Assembly: GCA_943789375.1 (NCBI GenBank)
Contig: CALSTX010000004.1
Location: forward strand, 251,001-315,000
From: an uncultured Opitutales bacterium
GTDB lineage: Bacteria > Verrucomicrobiota > Verrucomicrobiia > Opitutales > Seribacteraceae
Direction of reading: 5' to 3'
Length of the DNA: 64,000 nucleotides
Shown: in pieces, positions 35,543 through 44,700 of the stretch
Position numbering within the stretch: the first letter of the stretch is position 1
Layout: the number at the start of each line of letters is the position of its first letter
Translations under genes and position numbers: made by a program
The notes under the pieces: model-generated
Told to the model about the DNA's origin: nothing
Database searches by the model: none
The model's input: the letters and a program-made list of their open reading frames with translations, nothing else

Positions 35543-35851
35543 ATGGAAAGTGTGACTCCACATTATTTCTTATTCCTCGCTTTCCTGCTCTTCGGCGTCG
35601 GTTTTCTTGGCGTAGTCATTCGCCGCAACCTTCTTATTGTTTTAATGTCTTTGGAACTCATGCTCAATGGGGTTAATATTGCTCTAGTTACTTTCTCAAG
35701 AGTGGGCCTAAACTTGGATGGTAGTCTCTTTGTTTTTTTTATAATGACCGTGGCTGCTGCGGAAGTAGCAGTGGGCTTGGCTCTGCTTGTGGCCCTTTAC
35801 AAAAAGCGACAAAGCATTTTTTCTGAAGATGCAACCTTACTACGAAACTGA
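35543..35851 (+). CDS. nuoK: NADH-quinone oxidoreductase subunit K
   Basis: The 102-residue ND4L-type subunit has three transmembrane helices. GVVIRRNLLIVLMSLELMLN carries the conserved membrane Glu used in proton coupling; a second conserved Glu lies in AAAEVAVGLALL. Size and motifs are standard. The nuoL start follows four bases after the stop. Confidence 0.95.
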   Translation: MESVTPHYFLFLAFLLFGVGFLGVVIRRNLLIVLMSLELMLNGVNIALVTFSRVGLNLDGSLFVFFIMTVAAAEVAVGLALLVALYKKRQSIFSEDATLLRN

Positions 35852-35855
35852 AGGT

Positions 35856-37694
35856 ATGGAATCTGTCATCCTTAGCGTTCTTTTACTGCCTTTGTTGTCT
35901 TCCGTAGTCACCTTGTTGTTTCTTCGGAAAAATGGGAACGTAGCGTCTCTTTTGTCTGTGGCAACCTCCGGCGGAATCTTAGTCTTTTCTCTTTATATTA
36001 TCTTCCAGACTGGAGACACAGTTTTTGCTTGGGAAATGACATGGCTAAAGTTAGCGGGATGGGAATTGAAATTTGGATTTTTAATTGATGGAGCGGCCCG
36101 TTTACTTTTATTCGTGGTTTCCTTTATTGGTTTTTTGATTCACATATTCAGTCTCGGGTACATGCATGATGACAAGGCCAAGCCTAGGTACTTTGGTGGT
36201 CTTTCAATCTTTATGTTTTCCATGTTGGGAATTACTTTAGCTGATAACCTGATCATGATCTTTGTTTTTTGGGAGCTTGTTGGTTTCAGTTCTTATTTAC
36301 TCATTGCCCATTACTTCTCCACCGACGAAGCAGCCCAAGCATCTAAAAAGGCTTTTATTGTCAATAGGGTGGGGGACTTTGGTTTTCTCATTGGTATTGT
36401 TCTGACTTATTGGACCTTTCAAACTGTCAATTTACAAGAAATCCGAAATCTTGTAGACTTTGACCCCAGCCTAGTTACCACCACATTATGTCTCGCCTTA
36501 GCGTGTGGGTTTATCGGTAAATCCGCCCAGTTTCCCCTCCATGTTTGGTTGCCTGATGCTATGGCTGGTCCCACACCTGTTTCCGCTCTTATTCATGCCG
36601 CAACGATGGTAGCTGCCGGAATTTATTTACTATTTCGTATCGATTTTATGTTCACTGTGGATGCTTTAAGTTTATTAGCCACACTTGGAGCAACGATGGG
36701 CCTTTTTGCTGGTTTTTGTGCTCTTGGCCAACGAGACATTAAAAAGATTCTTGCCTATTCTACTCTCTCCCAACTTGGGTACATGTCGGCTGCTTTTGGT
36801 CTTGGTATGCCCGGGATCGCCTTGTTTCACTTAATGACACACGCCTTTTTCAAAGCCCTGATGTTCTTGGGGTCTGGCTCTGTCATCCATGCTTGTCACC
36901 ATGAGCAGGATATTTTCAATTATGGTGGTCTCCGTAAAAAGATGCCTATCACCGCCCTTACCTTTTTGACTGGTGTTTTGGCCATATCTGGGGTGAACTT
37001 TTTATCCGGATATTTCAGTAAAGATGCAATCCTCTTGGGTGCTTACAATTCAAACATGATTGTCTTTGTTCTTCTTTACACTGGTGCTTTGCTCACTTCT
37101 CTCTACATGTTCCGCCTTTACTTTTTGACCTTCGAGGGAGATTCTCGTTCCAAGTCAGCCAAAGATGCGACCGAAAGTTCCGTTCTCATGACTGGTCCAT
37201 TGTTGGTTTTAGCTTTTCTTTCCGTTGTGGGTGGGTATCACACTTTATTTCCTGACCCAATAGTCGGTGTGTTGCTCGATGATATCTCCCGGGTGGCGGC
37301 CATGCCTAATCACTTGTGGATGGTTGTCCTTGGGACCTTGGCATGGATTATTGGTGGAGGGACCTCGAAACTCTTCTATGGACGGGCTTTCAACGGGGAA
37401 CCTCTTGAAGCTCGATTTCCTACTCTTTATGATCTTTGTAAAAGTAAGTTATTTTTTGACGAGATCTACGGTTTTTATGTTTCCAAAATCCAAGACCCAT
37501 TTGCCCGCTTCATTGAGGTCATGGAATTACTTTTTATATCCGGTCTCTTAGTCCGTGGCTCTGCCGGGGTATCTGCCCTTTTTGCTCTGCTCGCAAAAGC
37601 TTGTTATGCGGGGAAAATTCACGCTTATTCCTTTTGGTTTATCTTGGGAATTATTAGTTTTGTTGCTTATGCAATCGGTTTTCTCGGAAATTAA
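35856..37694 (+). CDS. nuoL: NADH-quinone oxidoreductase subunit L
   Basis: The large ND5-type antiporter-like subunit, 612 residues from ATG 35856. Upstream in-frame starts (35787, 35829) lie inside nuoK. The motifs FVFWELVGFSSYLLI (conserved Glu), KSAQFPLHVWLPDAMAGPTP (conserved Lys and signature) and STLSQLGYMSAAFGLG are present. The long lateral helix at the C-terminus is expected but not resolvable by eye. Confidence 0.95.
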   Translation: MESVILSVLLLPLLSSVVTLLFLRKNGNVASLLSVATSGGILVFSLYIIFQTGDTVFAWEMTWLKLAGWELKFGFLIDGAARLLLFVVSFIGFLIHIFSLGYMHDDKAKPRYFGGLSIFMFSMLGITLADNLIMIFVFWELVGFSSYLLIAHYFSTDEAAQASKKAFIVNRVGDFGFLIGIVLTYWTFQTVNLQEIRNLVDFDPSLVTTTLCLALACGFIGKSAQFPLHVWLPDAMAGPTPVSALIHAATMVAAGIYLLFRIDFMFTVDALSLLATLGATMGLFAGFCALGQRDIKKILAYSTLSQLGYMSAAFGLGMPGIALFHLMTHAFFKALMFLGSGSVIHACHHEQDIFNYGGLRKKMPITALTFLTGVLAISGVNFLSGYFSKDAILLGAYNSNMIVFVLLYTGALLTSLYMFRLYFLTFEGDSRSKSAKDATESSVLMTGPLLVLAFLSVVGGYHTLFPDPIVGVLLDDISRVAAMPNHLWMVVLGTLAWIIGGGTSKLFYGRAFNGEPLEARFPTLYDLCKSKLFFDEIYGFYVSKIQDPFARFIEVMELLFISGLLVRGSAGVSALFALLAKACYAGKIHAYSFWFILGIISFVAYAIGFLGN

Positions 37695-37700
37695 CTTATA

Positions 37701-39302
37701 ATGTTATCTTTAGATCAGTTTCTTCTTTTAGGTTCGATTGTTGTTCCAGCTTTTGTCTCTTTATTGCTTTTTGCTGGTTTTGGAAACACCGATAATTTCG
37801 CGAAAAAACTGGCCTATATCGGGTTTGGTTTCCCATTTCTTGCCGGTATTGTCTTATTTTTTCGCTTTGATGAAGGAGATAATGGATATGCTTTTGAATT
37901 TTTATGCTCCCGTTTTGGTCTCCAAGAACTTGGTATTCATTTTCACCTTGGATTAAATGGCGTATCCTCTCCTCTTTTTGCAATGGCTGGGATTGTTGGC
38001 CTTGCCGCAGGCCTTGCCGCCATTAACTCCGGAGCTGATCGGATTCGTCTGTACTTAGCTTTAATCTCCTTGATGCAAGCTGGACTTATGGGAGTTTTTG
38101 CGAGTGTTGATTTATTTTTCTATTATCTTTTTCACGAGTTCGCACTGATCCCAACTTTCATTATGATTGGCCTGTGGGGTGGGAGGGATCGTCGTAGTGT
38201 TGCTCTTGAAATAACAATCTACCTTACACTTGGGGCCTTGCTTTCATTAGCTGGTTTAGTGGCACTTAATACTTTTGTAGACGCAGAAAGCTTTGACTTC
38301 CCCTCCCTATCCAAAGCCTTGGCAGACTCAAATCTTTTTGATTCCACAAAATCTAAAATATTCGGCTTCTTACTTATAGGCTTCGGTATTTTAGTCGCTC
38401 TTTTTCCTTTTCATACTTGGGCGGTGCGAGCTTACGATGCAGCACCAACCTCAGTTTCTATGCTTCATGCTGGAGTTTTAAAGAAGTTTGGCCTTTACGG
38501 CCTTATTCAAGTGGCCGCTCCCTTATTACCCGAATCTGCGCAGTCTTGGAGTCCGTTACTTCTTTGGCTAGCTTTGGGTAATGTACTGTTTGTGGGCATG
38601 GTAGCCATCGCTCAAACTAATCTGAAGTCCATGGTGGGCAATGGCTCTGTCATGCACATGGGGTATTGTTTTCTTGGAATTGGGGTGTGTTCTTCTCTTG
38701 GTGCATCCTCCGCGATTATGTTGATGGTTGCCCATGGACTTTCTGTCTCCTTAATGTTTTTGCTTGCCCATTACATTCAACGCCGGGCAGATACTATGGA
38801 AATGTCAGAAATGGGAGGGCTAGCCAAGCAAACTCCCTTACTTGCCTGCTTTTTTGTTGCGGCTTCCCTTGCTACTATAGGGCTACCAGGATTTGGAAAT
38901 TTTTGGGGCGAATTTGGAGTTTTCCTTTCACTTGGCCAGCAATCAAGTACGCAATTTTTCCTTTATTTTGCTGCTTTAGGAATCATTATTTCCGCTGTAT
39001 TTGGCTTGCGTGCGGTTGCAAGAATCTTTTTCGGAGAACCCAGCGAAGAATTGGAGAGTGTTTTGAGTAAAAAGAAAATTTCTGACTTAAGCTTCTCTGA
39101 GATCATCCCTGCGGGTCTTATCCTTTTTTCTCTCCTTCTGATTGGTCTTTGGCCTCGCACGATTTCTCCCAGAATCGATGTGGAGATCGAAAGTAGATAC
39201 GGTGCCTTGGATATTAAAGTAGCAGGGAGCGATCTTCCACCTTGCTGCCCAGCTAAGGAAGAGAAGAAAACTGCAACATCGCCCCTTCAATTGAAAGACT
39301 AA
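37701..39302 (+). CDS. nuoM: NADH-quinone oxidoreductase subunit M
   Basis: The ND4-type antiporter-like membrane subunit, 533 residues. HLGLNGVSSPLFAMAG, the Glu-bearing YLFHEFALIPTFIMIGLWGG, FPFHTWAVRAYDAAPTSVSM and MGYCFLGIG match the family. A hydrophilic C-terminal tail of about 45 residues with CCPAKEEKK is longer than usual. nuoN begins one base after the stop. Confidence 0.95.
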   Translation: MLSLDQFLLLGSIVVPAFVSLLLFAGFGNTDNFAKKLAYIGFGFPFLAGIVLFFRFDEGDNGYAFEFLCSRFGLQELGIHFHLGLNGVSSPLFAMAGIVGLAAGLAAINSGADRIRLYLALISLMQAGLMGVFASVDLFFYYLFHEFALIPTFIMIGLWGGRDRRSVALEITIYLTLGALLSLAGLVALNTFVDAESFDFPSLSKALADSNLFDSTKSKIFGFLLIGFGILVALFPFHTWAVRAYDAAPTSVSMLHAGVLKKFGLYGLIQVAAPLLPESAQSWSPLLLWLALGNVLFVGMVAIAQTNLKSMVGNGSVMHMGYCFLGIGVCSSLGASSAIMLMVAHGLSVSLMFLLAHYIQRRADTMEMSEMGGLAKQTPLLACFFVAASLATIGLPGFGNFWGEFGVFLSLGQQSSTQFFLYFAALGIIISAVFGLRAVARIFFGEPSEELESVLSKKKISDLSFSEIIPAGLILFSLLLIGLWPRTISPRIDVEIESRYGALDIKVAGSDLPPCCPAKEEKKTATSPLQLKD

Positions 39303-39303
39303 A

Positions 39304-40848
39304 ATGGAAGCGTATCTACCATTTTCCCAACAAAACTTATGGTTCGAAATATGGCCGGAGCTGTGTCTTGCCATTGGTGCCCTTATTGTTCTTGGGGTAA
39401 ACTTATTTTACAAAGCAGATTCGCAAACTGGTTTTTCGGGTAAATTAGCCATTCTTTTTCAAGCGGGCTTATTAGTTTTCCACCTCTTTGATTACCTGGC
39501 TTGGCATCATACCTTTGACCGTGACACATTTTCTGGAATGCTTCGTCAAGGTTTCCAAGGAGATGTTATGCGCAGTTTTTTCTTATTAGCATCTTTATTA
39601 GTTTCAATAATTGGCCATCGATATTTACTCAAGCATTCGCTTAGAATTGGGGAGTTTCACCACCTTACCATGCTTGCAACGGCTGGTCTTATGTTGCTGT
39701 GCCAAAGTAGTCATTTTCTGATGCTTTTTGTGGCTTTGGAATGCGTTGCCCTTTGTTTTTACGCTCTAGTCGCCTATAATCGTGAATCTTCCAAGTCACT
39801 CGAGGCAGGGATAAAATATTTACTCTTCGGTGCCTTAAGTTCATCGTTTTTACTTTTTGGTATCGTTTTGCTTTACGGCGTTGCTTCCAACCCGGAAATC
39901 TGGGGTGCTTCTTTTTTAGGTTCAGAACTTCGGGATCCTTTATCTTTTGATTACTTGGGTGACCTCATCCGTGAGAATTCAGACCATCTTCTCATTCGTA
40001 CTGGAATCGCATTAGTTATTGCTGGCATTGCTTTTAAAATTGGGGCTGCTCCCTTTCAGATTTGGGTGCCTGATGTTTATCATGGTTCACCCATGCCCAT
40101 CACAGCCTTTTTATCGGTCTCCTCCAAGGCAGCAGGCTTTTTTGTACTCTTGAACTTAGTGAATGGTCCTTTTGCGGGTGCAAGTGATTTCATCCTACCG
40201 CTCCTTGGTTTTGTCGCTACCTTCACTATTTTCTTTGGAAATCTTGCAGCTTGTGCCCAAAGAAACCTTAAGCGAATGCTCGGTTTATCTGGTGTTGCCC
40301 ATGCAGGCTATTTATTGGTTGCTATTATGGCATCTATGCATTTTCCCGGGGATAGTGACCGAGCGGTATGGGTATTATTCTTTTACATGTTTGTTTATCT
40401 GGTCGCTTCTTTTGCGGTCTTTGCAGTAATGAGCTTAGCAGATCTTGAAGATGATAATGAGCACGAGTTTTCAGACTACGAGGGCTTAGCCAAGAAACAT
40501 CCATTGATAGGTTTCGCACTTGTTTGCGGAATCGGTTCTCTTGCTGGAATTCCCCCCTTTGCTGGTTTTATTGGTAAGTTACTTCTTATTAGTGTGGCCC
40601 TAGAAGCAGGGTTATATTTTTCTCTCGGAGCGATGATTGTGGGGGTAGTTATTTCTATTTTTTACTACTTTGGTTGGATTCGTGAAATTGTTTTTCATCC
40701 ACGTCCAGTTTTCAATGATGACGAGCCGAAACATGATGCTTGGACGAAACTAACAGATATCTCCATGATCAAATTTATTTTGATTGTTCTGACCCTTGTC
40801 TCTTTGGTTTTTGGTATATGGCAAGGTCCTTTTGGAGATACTTTCTAG
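39304..40848 (+). CDS. nuoN: NADH-quinone oxidoreductase subunit N
   Basis: The ND2-type antiporter-like subunit, 514 residues. FVALECVALCFYALVAYNRE, EAGIKYLLFGALSSSFLLFG, FKIGAAPFQIWVPDVYHGSP and LAGIPPFAGFIGKLLLI are diagnostic. It ends the operon; no recognisable terminator hairpin lies in the 52 bases before tRNA-Leu. Confidence 0.95.
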   Translation: MEAYLPFSQQNLWFEIWPELCLAIGALIVLGVNLFYKADSQTGFSGKLAILFQAGLLVFHLFDYLAWHHTFDRDTFSGMLRQGFQGDVMRSFFLLASLLVSIIGHRYLLKHSLRIGEFHHLTMLATAGLMLLCQSSHFLMLFVALECVALCFYALVAYNRESSKSLEAGIKYLLFGALSSSFLLFGIVLLYGVASNPEIWGASFLGSELRDPLSFDYLGDLIRENSDHLLIRTGIALVIAGIAFKIGAAPFQIWVPDVYHGSPMPITAFLSVSSKAAGFFVLLNLVNGPFAGASDFILPLLGFVATFTIFFGNLAACAQRNLKRMLGLSGVAHAGYLLVAIMASMHFPGDSDRAVWVLFFYMFVYLVASFAVFAVMSLADLEDDNEHEFSDYEGLAKKHPLIGFALVCGIGSLAGIPPFAGFIGKLLLISVALEAGLYFSLGAMIVGVVISIFYYFGWIREIVFHPRPVFNDDEPKHDAWTKLTDISMIKFILIVLTLVSLVFGIWQGPFGDTF

Positions 40849-40900
40849 TCGGCAATAAACTTGCCCATCCCTCAAATTTGTATTTAATAATTTATTCTTA

Positions 40901-40986
40901 GCCCGGGTGGCGGAATTGGTAGACGCGCCAGATTTAGGATCTGGTATCCAATGGATGTGAGGGTTCGACCCCCTCCTCGGGCACCA
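40901..40986 (+). tRNA. tRNA-Leu(UAG)
   Basis: An 86-base tRNA with encoded CCA. The acceptor GCCCGGG pairs with CTCGGGC (one G-U). The anticodon stem-loop CCAGA-TTTAGGA-TCTGG gives anticodon TAG (reads CUA and CUN). A long variable arm (TATCCAATGGATG) and T loop GGGTTCGACCC fit leucine tRNA. It sits 52 bases after nuoN on the same strand. Confidence 0.97.
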
Positions 40987-41032
40987 TTCTTATTCAAAAG
41001 CCTTTTGTGCTAATTGATGCTTTCTCCTTTTG

Positions 41033-41675
41033 TTATTTTTCCTTTAGGATCCTGAGTGCACGGTCAAATTCGTTTGAGTAGAACATTATTGTTGATTTTC
41101 CATAATGCTTTGACACTTCCCTTGTTATCATCTCGGATTAAATCATAACCCAAGGAAGTGGTTTCTCCATTGTCTTTTCGGTCTTTCTCTACCCAAAATG
41201 ATTTTGATTTTTGATAATCCAGCAGTTAATTTTTTTTGAATTCGTTGATAGCTTGGGATTTTGATAGATTTCAACCATAATTAGGTTTTTGTAGTAGATT
41301 TCATGCAGTACCCATCCATTCGGAATTCCTTTTTCTATTTCTGATGGTTTAGGTCGTCTGCCATCTACAGTTTTAAAATACAGGCGTACTTCAGATGATT
41401 TAGGGAAATATTCTTCAAGATTTCGCAAATACACTCCGTTTTGCTTTTTTTGATAAGGTTTAGGTTTTTATATGTAGACCTCCAGATCTAAATAATCGTA
41501 TTTCAAGATTGGTTCTTTCTTCTCCAATTCTTGCCTCTGCTTGAAAAAAAAGAAATGAAAAAGGAGTTATTAAAAAAACTAGAAACCAAATTTTAGATTT
41601 ACCTTTCAATGATGTATCTAAGACCCTTAAAGAATTTCTGTAAACAAAAACGAAAATCTTATTTAATATTACCAT
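41033..41675 (-). pseudogene. Decayed gene for a small secreted protein
   Basis: Read on the minus strand, protein-like sequence runs through three frames. Piece one (41675-41460) has an N-terminal signal-like segment and ARIGEERTNLEIRLFRSGG. Piece two (about 41466-41250) reads EVRLYFKTVDGRRPKPSE and GWVLHEIYYKNLIMVEIY. Piece three begins INEFKK, meets TAA near 41231, then reads SKSFWVEKDRKDNGE, TSLGYDLIRDDNKG and KALWKINN. A last shift near 41085 restores MFYSNEFDRALRILKEK and a stop at 41033. At least three frameshifts and one stop are needed, so the gene is dead unless the sequence is wrong. The layout resembles short secreted proteins common in Verrucomicrobiota; function unknown. Confidence 0.7.
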
Positions 41676-41743
41676 ATTTGATAGTCAAACTAAGCATAAA
41701 ATTCAAGTCTTGCTAAGTATCCTGTGATCAACATTCTAAAGCC

Positions 41744-44700
41744 ATGATAAAAAAATGCCTTTCTTTATTTAGACAAGGATGGTTAGGGGTTCCCATCTTT
41801 TTTGTAGGTCTTGTATCATTAGCGTTCAGTCAATTTTCAGTTGATGAGGATGCCACTCCAAAATCCCCCGATGAATTATCTCAATTTATAGGTACATCTC
41901 TGACCGAACTAAAGGAAAGAATTGGTCGCCTAGCGACACAAAGCTCAGCGAATGCTTTTGAGGCAAAGTACAAATCTGTAGACCGTAAGCTAGTTTCCTT
42001 ACCGGATCAGAGCGAACAGTCCCGCATATCTTCGAATTTACAAGCTGTTGCTGATGCATGGAAATTGCGCTCGGGCGATGTTACTAAAGGTATTTCTAGT
42101 GTGGAAGGCAGATTGCTCGAGGCGCAGAAAATTTATCAAGACTTAGAAAATGATTTTGCTGGACGTATGGAGGAAGCTACGCCTTCTCTCTCGGTACTTC
42201 AAGAGAACATCCAGCGTTCAACGGATGAAATTATCGCCCTTGAACAACTTTCCTCCAATGCAATCAGAGATGCTCAAACTGGGTACAATATGTTGATTAG
42301 AGAAGTGGATGCAACGAGGGTAGCCCCTGCTCCCCCTTCAGTTCCGGTAGTTACTGCACCAGCTCCTCCAGTCCCAGTCACTGAGACTGGAAAAAACTTG
42401 GCTTCAGTTATTCAGGCAAATGAAGCAGTCTCTCTCACAGGAGAAAGTATCGGTTCATCTATTCAAAGTAATGCCGGTGAGGTGCGTCCTTCCAGTCAGG
42501 CTCCTTCCAATCCGTCGGATGATATGATTCGCAGGCTTCGGGCAGAATTGGCAGATTCGAAAAATATGGGCACTGAACTGTCTACGGATACGGCAAACCT
42601 GCAATCCGATTTACGAAAAGCGTATCGTGAAATTGTATCCTTACAGACAAACCTTCGTGAATCCGAGATGATGGTTAGCGAGTTGGAGACCACTAAAAAT
42701 TCGCTTTGGAATACTTCCGATGGAAGATTGCCAAATGCAGACACTGTCAGCAGACAGATCACACAGCTACAGAGTGATTTAGAAGGTACTAGAAATGATC
42801 TTCGTCAATCGCGTCAATCTCTTTTGCTTGAGCAGGAGCGATCCAATTCCATGATCCGTTCAGTTACTTCTGAATTAGAACGTACGAGGAGGGAGCTTGA
42901 TAATGCCCGTGTAGCCGCTGTGTCTTCAGGTGCTGACTCAGGTCGTCTTTTACTTTTAGAAAGAGAACTTACACAGACCAAGCGGGCCTTGCAAATGGCT
43001 CGTAATATCCCTCAAGATTCTTCCTCCGAGACATACCTGAACCTTCAAGACGAACTGAGGAAAGCAATGGGTGAAATTGCAAGGATGCAAGTCGACCTCG
43101 GGGAGAAAGAAGATTTAGAGAGAGAACTGCTACAACTTCGAAGTACATTGGAAGAAGTCGGGGATAGCCCTTCCAGGTCCGCTAGCCCAGCTTATGTAAA
43201 TAAGCTACTCATTGACTTAAATGCAGCAAAGAAGGAAGTTGCCAAAGCAAGAGCGTCTAATCAACAAGAACGCCGAGAACTGGCAGAAAGAGTCATTTCC
43301 CTTGAAAACGAATTACTTGATTCTCAAGTCGAGTTGGAAAATACCAAAATCGAGCTGGCAAAAACACAAGAGAGTATGGCCACTCGGGAATTTGAATTTG
43401 CTACCACTATTAAAAGGCTGGAAGAGGATGCGCAACTTGCTCAAGAAGCAATAAGCAAAGCTGCACTAGGTCAGTTACCTGCGATCCCTTTCGTCGATGA
43501 GATGGAGATGAACCTTGCGAATTCAGAAGCGAGGATGCAATCCTTGGCTTCTCGCTTTGATACTGAACAAAGTCGGGCAACCGAGGTGATAGACGGTCTT
43601 CAAATGGAGTTGGATGCCGCGTTGATTCGGCAGAAACAAGCCATCAATGAATTAAACATTCGGGAGAAAAATCTTGTGGGGAAGGATAAAGAAATTGCCC
43701 AACTTCGTCAGGAAAAGAAAAAATTAAATGAAGAGCTGGATGTGGTTAAAGTAATTGCCGGCCAACTTAATGATTTAAACGAAGTTTTAGATCAAACCAA
43801 AGAAACTCAAAGCAATCAGACAGGAAGCATGGACATGGTCGTGGCATCCCTTCGTGATGAACTAAACAAAGCGAAAGTGGAACTCGTATTTGCTTTCGAG
43901 GAACGGGACAATCTTAAGCAGGAAAGTTCTCTTGCGATTATCAACTTGGAGCAGCAATTAGAGGATACCCAAACCCAGTTATTGATAGAAGAGGAAAACC
44001 TTGTACTTCAAGCCAGGGATTCCAAAGATCTTCTGCTTGAATTAAAGAGTGAGCTGGATGCAGCAAGGGAAGAAATCGCTCGTATGAAGACGGCTGGCTT
44101 AGGTGAATCCGTTGAAACTAGGCAGGCAGTTTCTCAGCTACAGGAAGCATTGGGAACCATTCGGATTCTGCAGGAAAGCTTAGATGAAGCGGAATCTGTC
44201 AACCTGGAAGTGGATAACCTTAGGTCTGAACTTGCAAATGCCATGTCGACTCAACTCAATGAACTTCAAAGGTCTGAAGATGAAAAGTTAAACCTTCAAA
44301 ATAAGGTCAAGGATCTCGACGCAGAAATTGCCATCATTCGTGAGCAAGGAGTGGGTTCTAGCCTGTCGCAAAAGAATTTAATTGCTGATCTACAAGAAAA
44401 ATTAAGAAGTTCAGAAGCCCTTACTCTAGACCTGGAGCAAAGACTTAATGATTCTGAGGATACAGGAATTTCTTCCCTGGTTAGCTTGGAAAATGAGTTA
44501 AGTAACTCTCGGGGTATGAACCAAGAACTTAGGGATGAACTTGCAAGTATTCAAAAAGTTAAAGGTAAGACAGTTGAATTGCTTGAAAAAGAACTGGCGA
44601 ATGCCATGAACCAGCTCGATGAACTTGAAAACAACGATCCAGATGCCAGTGTGGATGCTCTTCGTAAGGAAAACCAACTTTTACTCAAAAGATTACTTGC

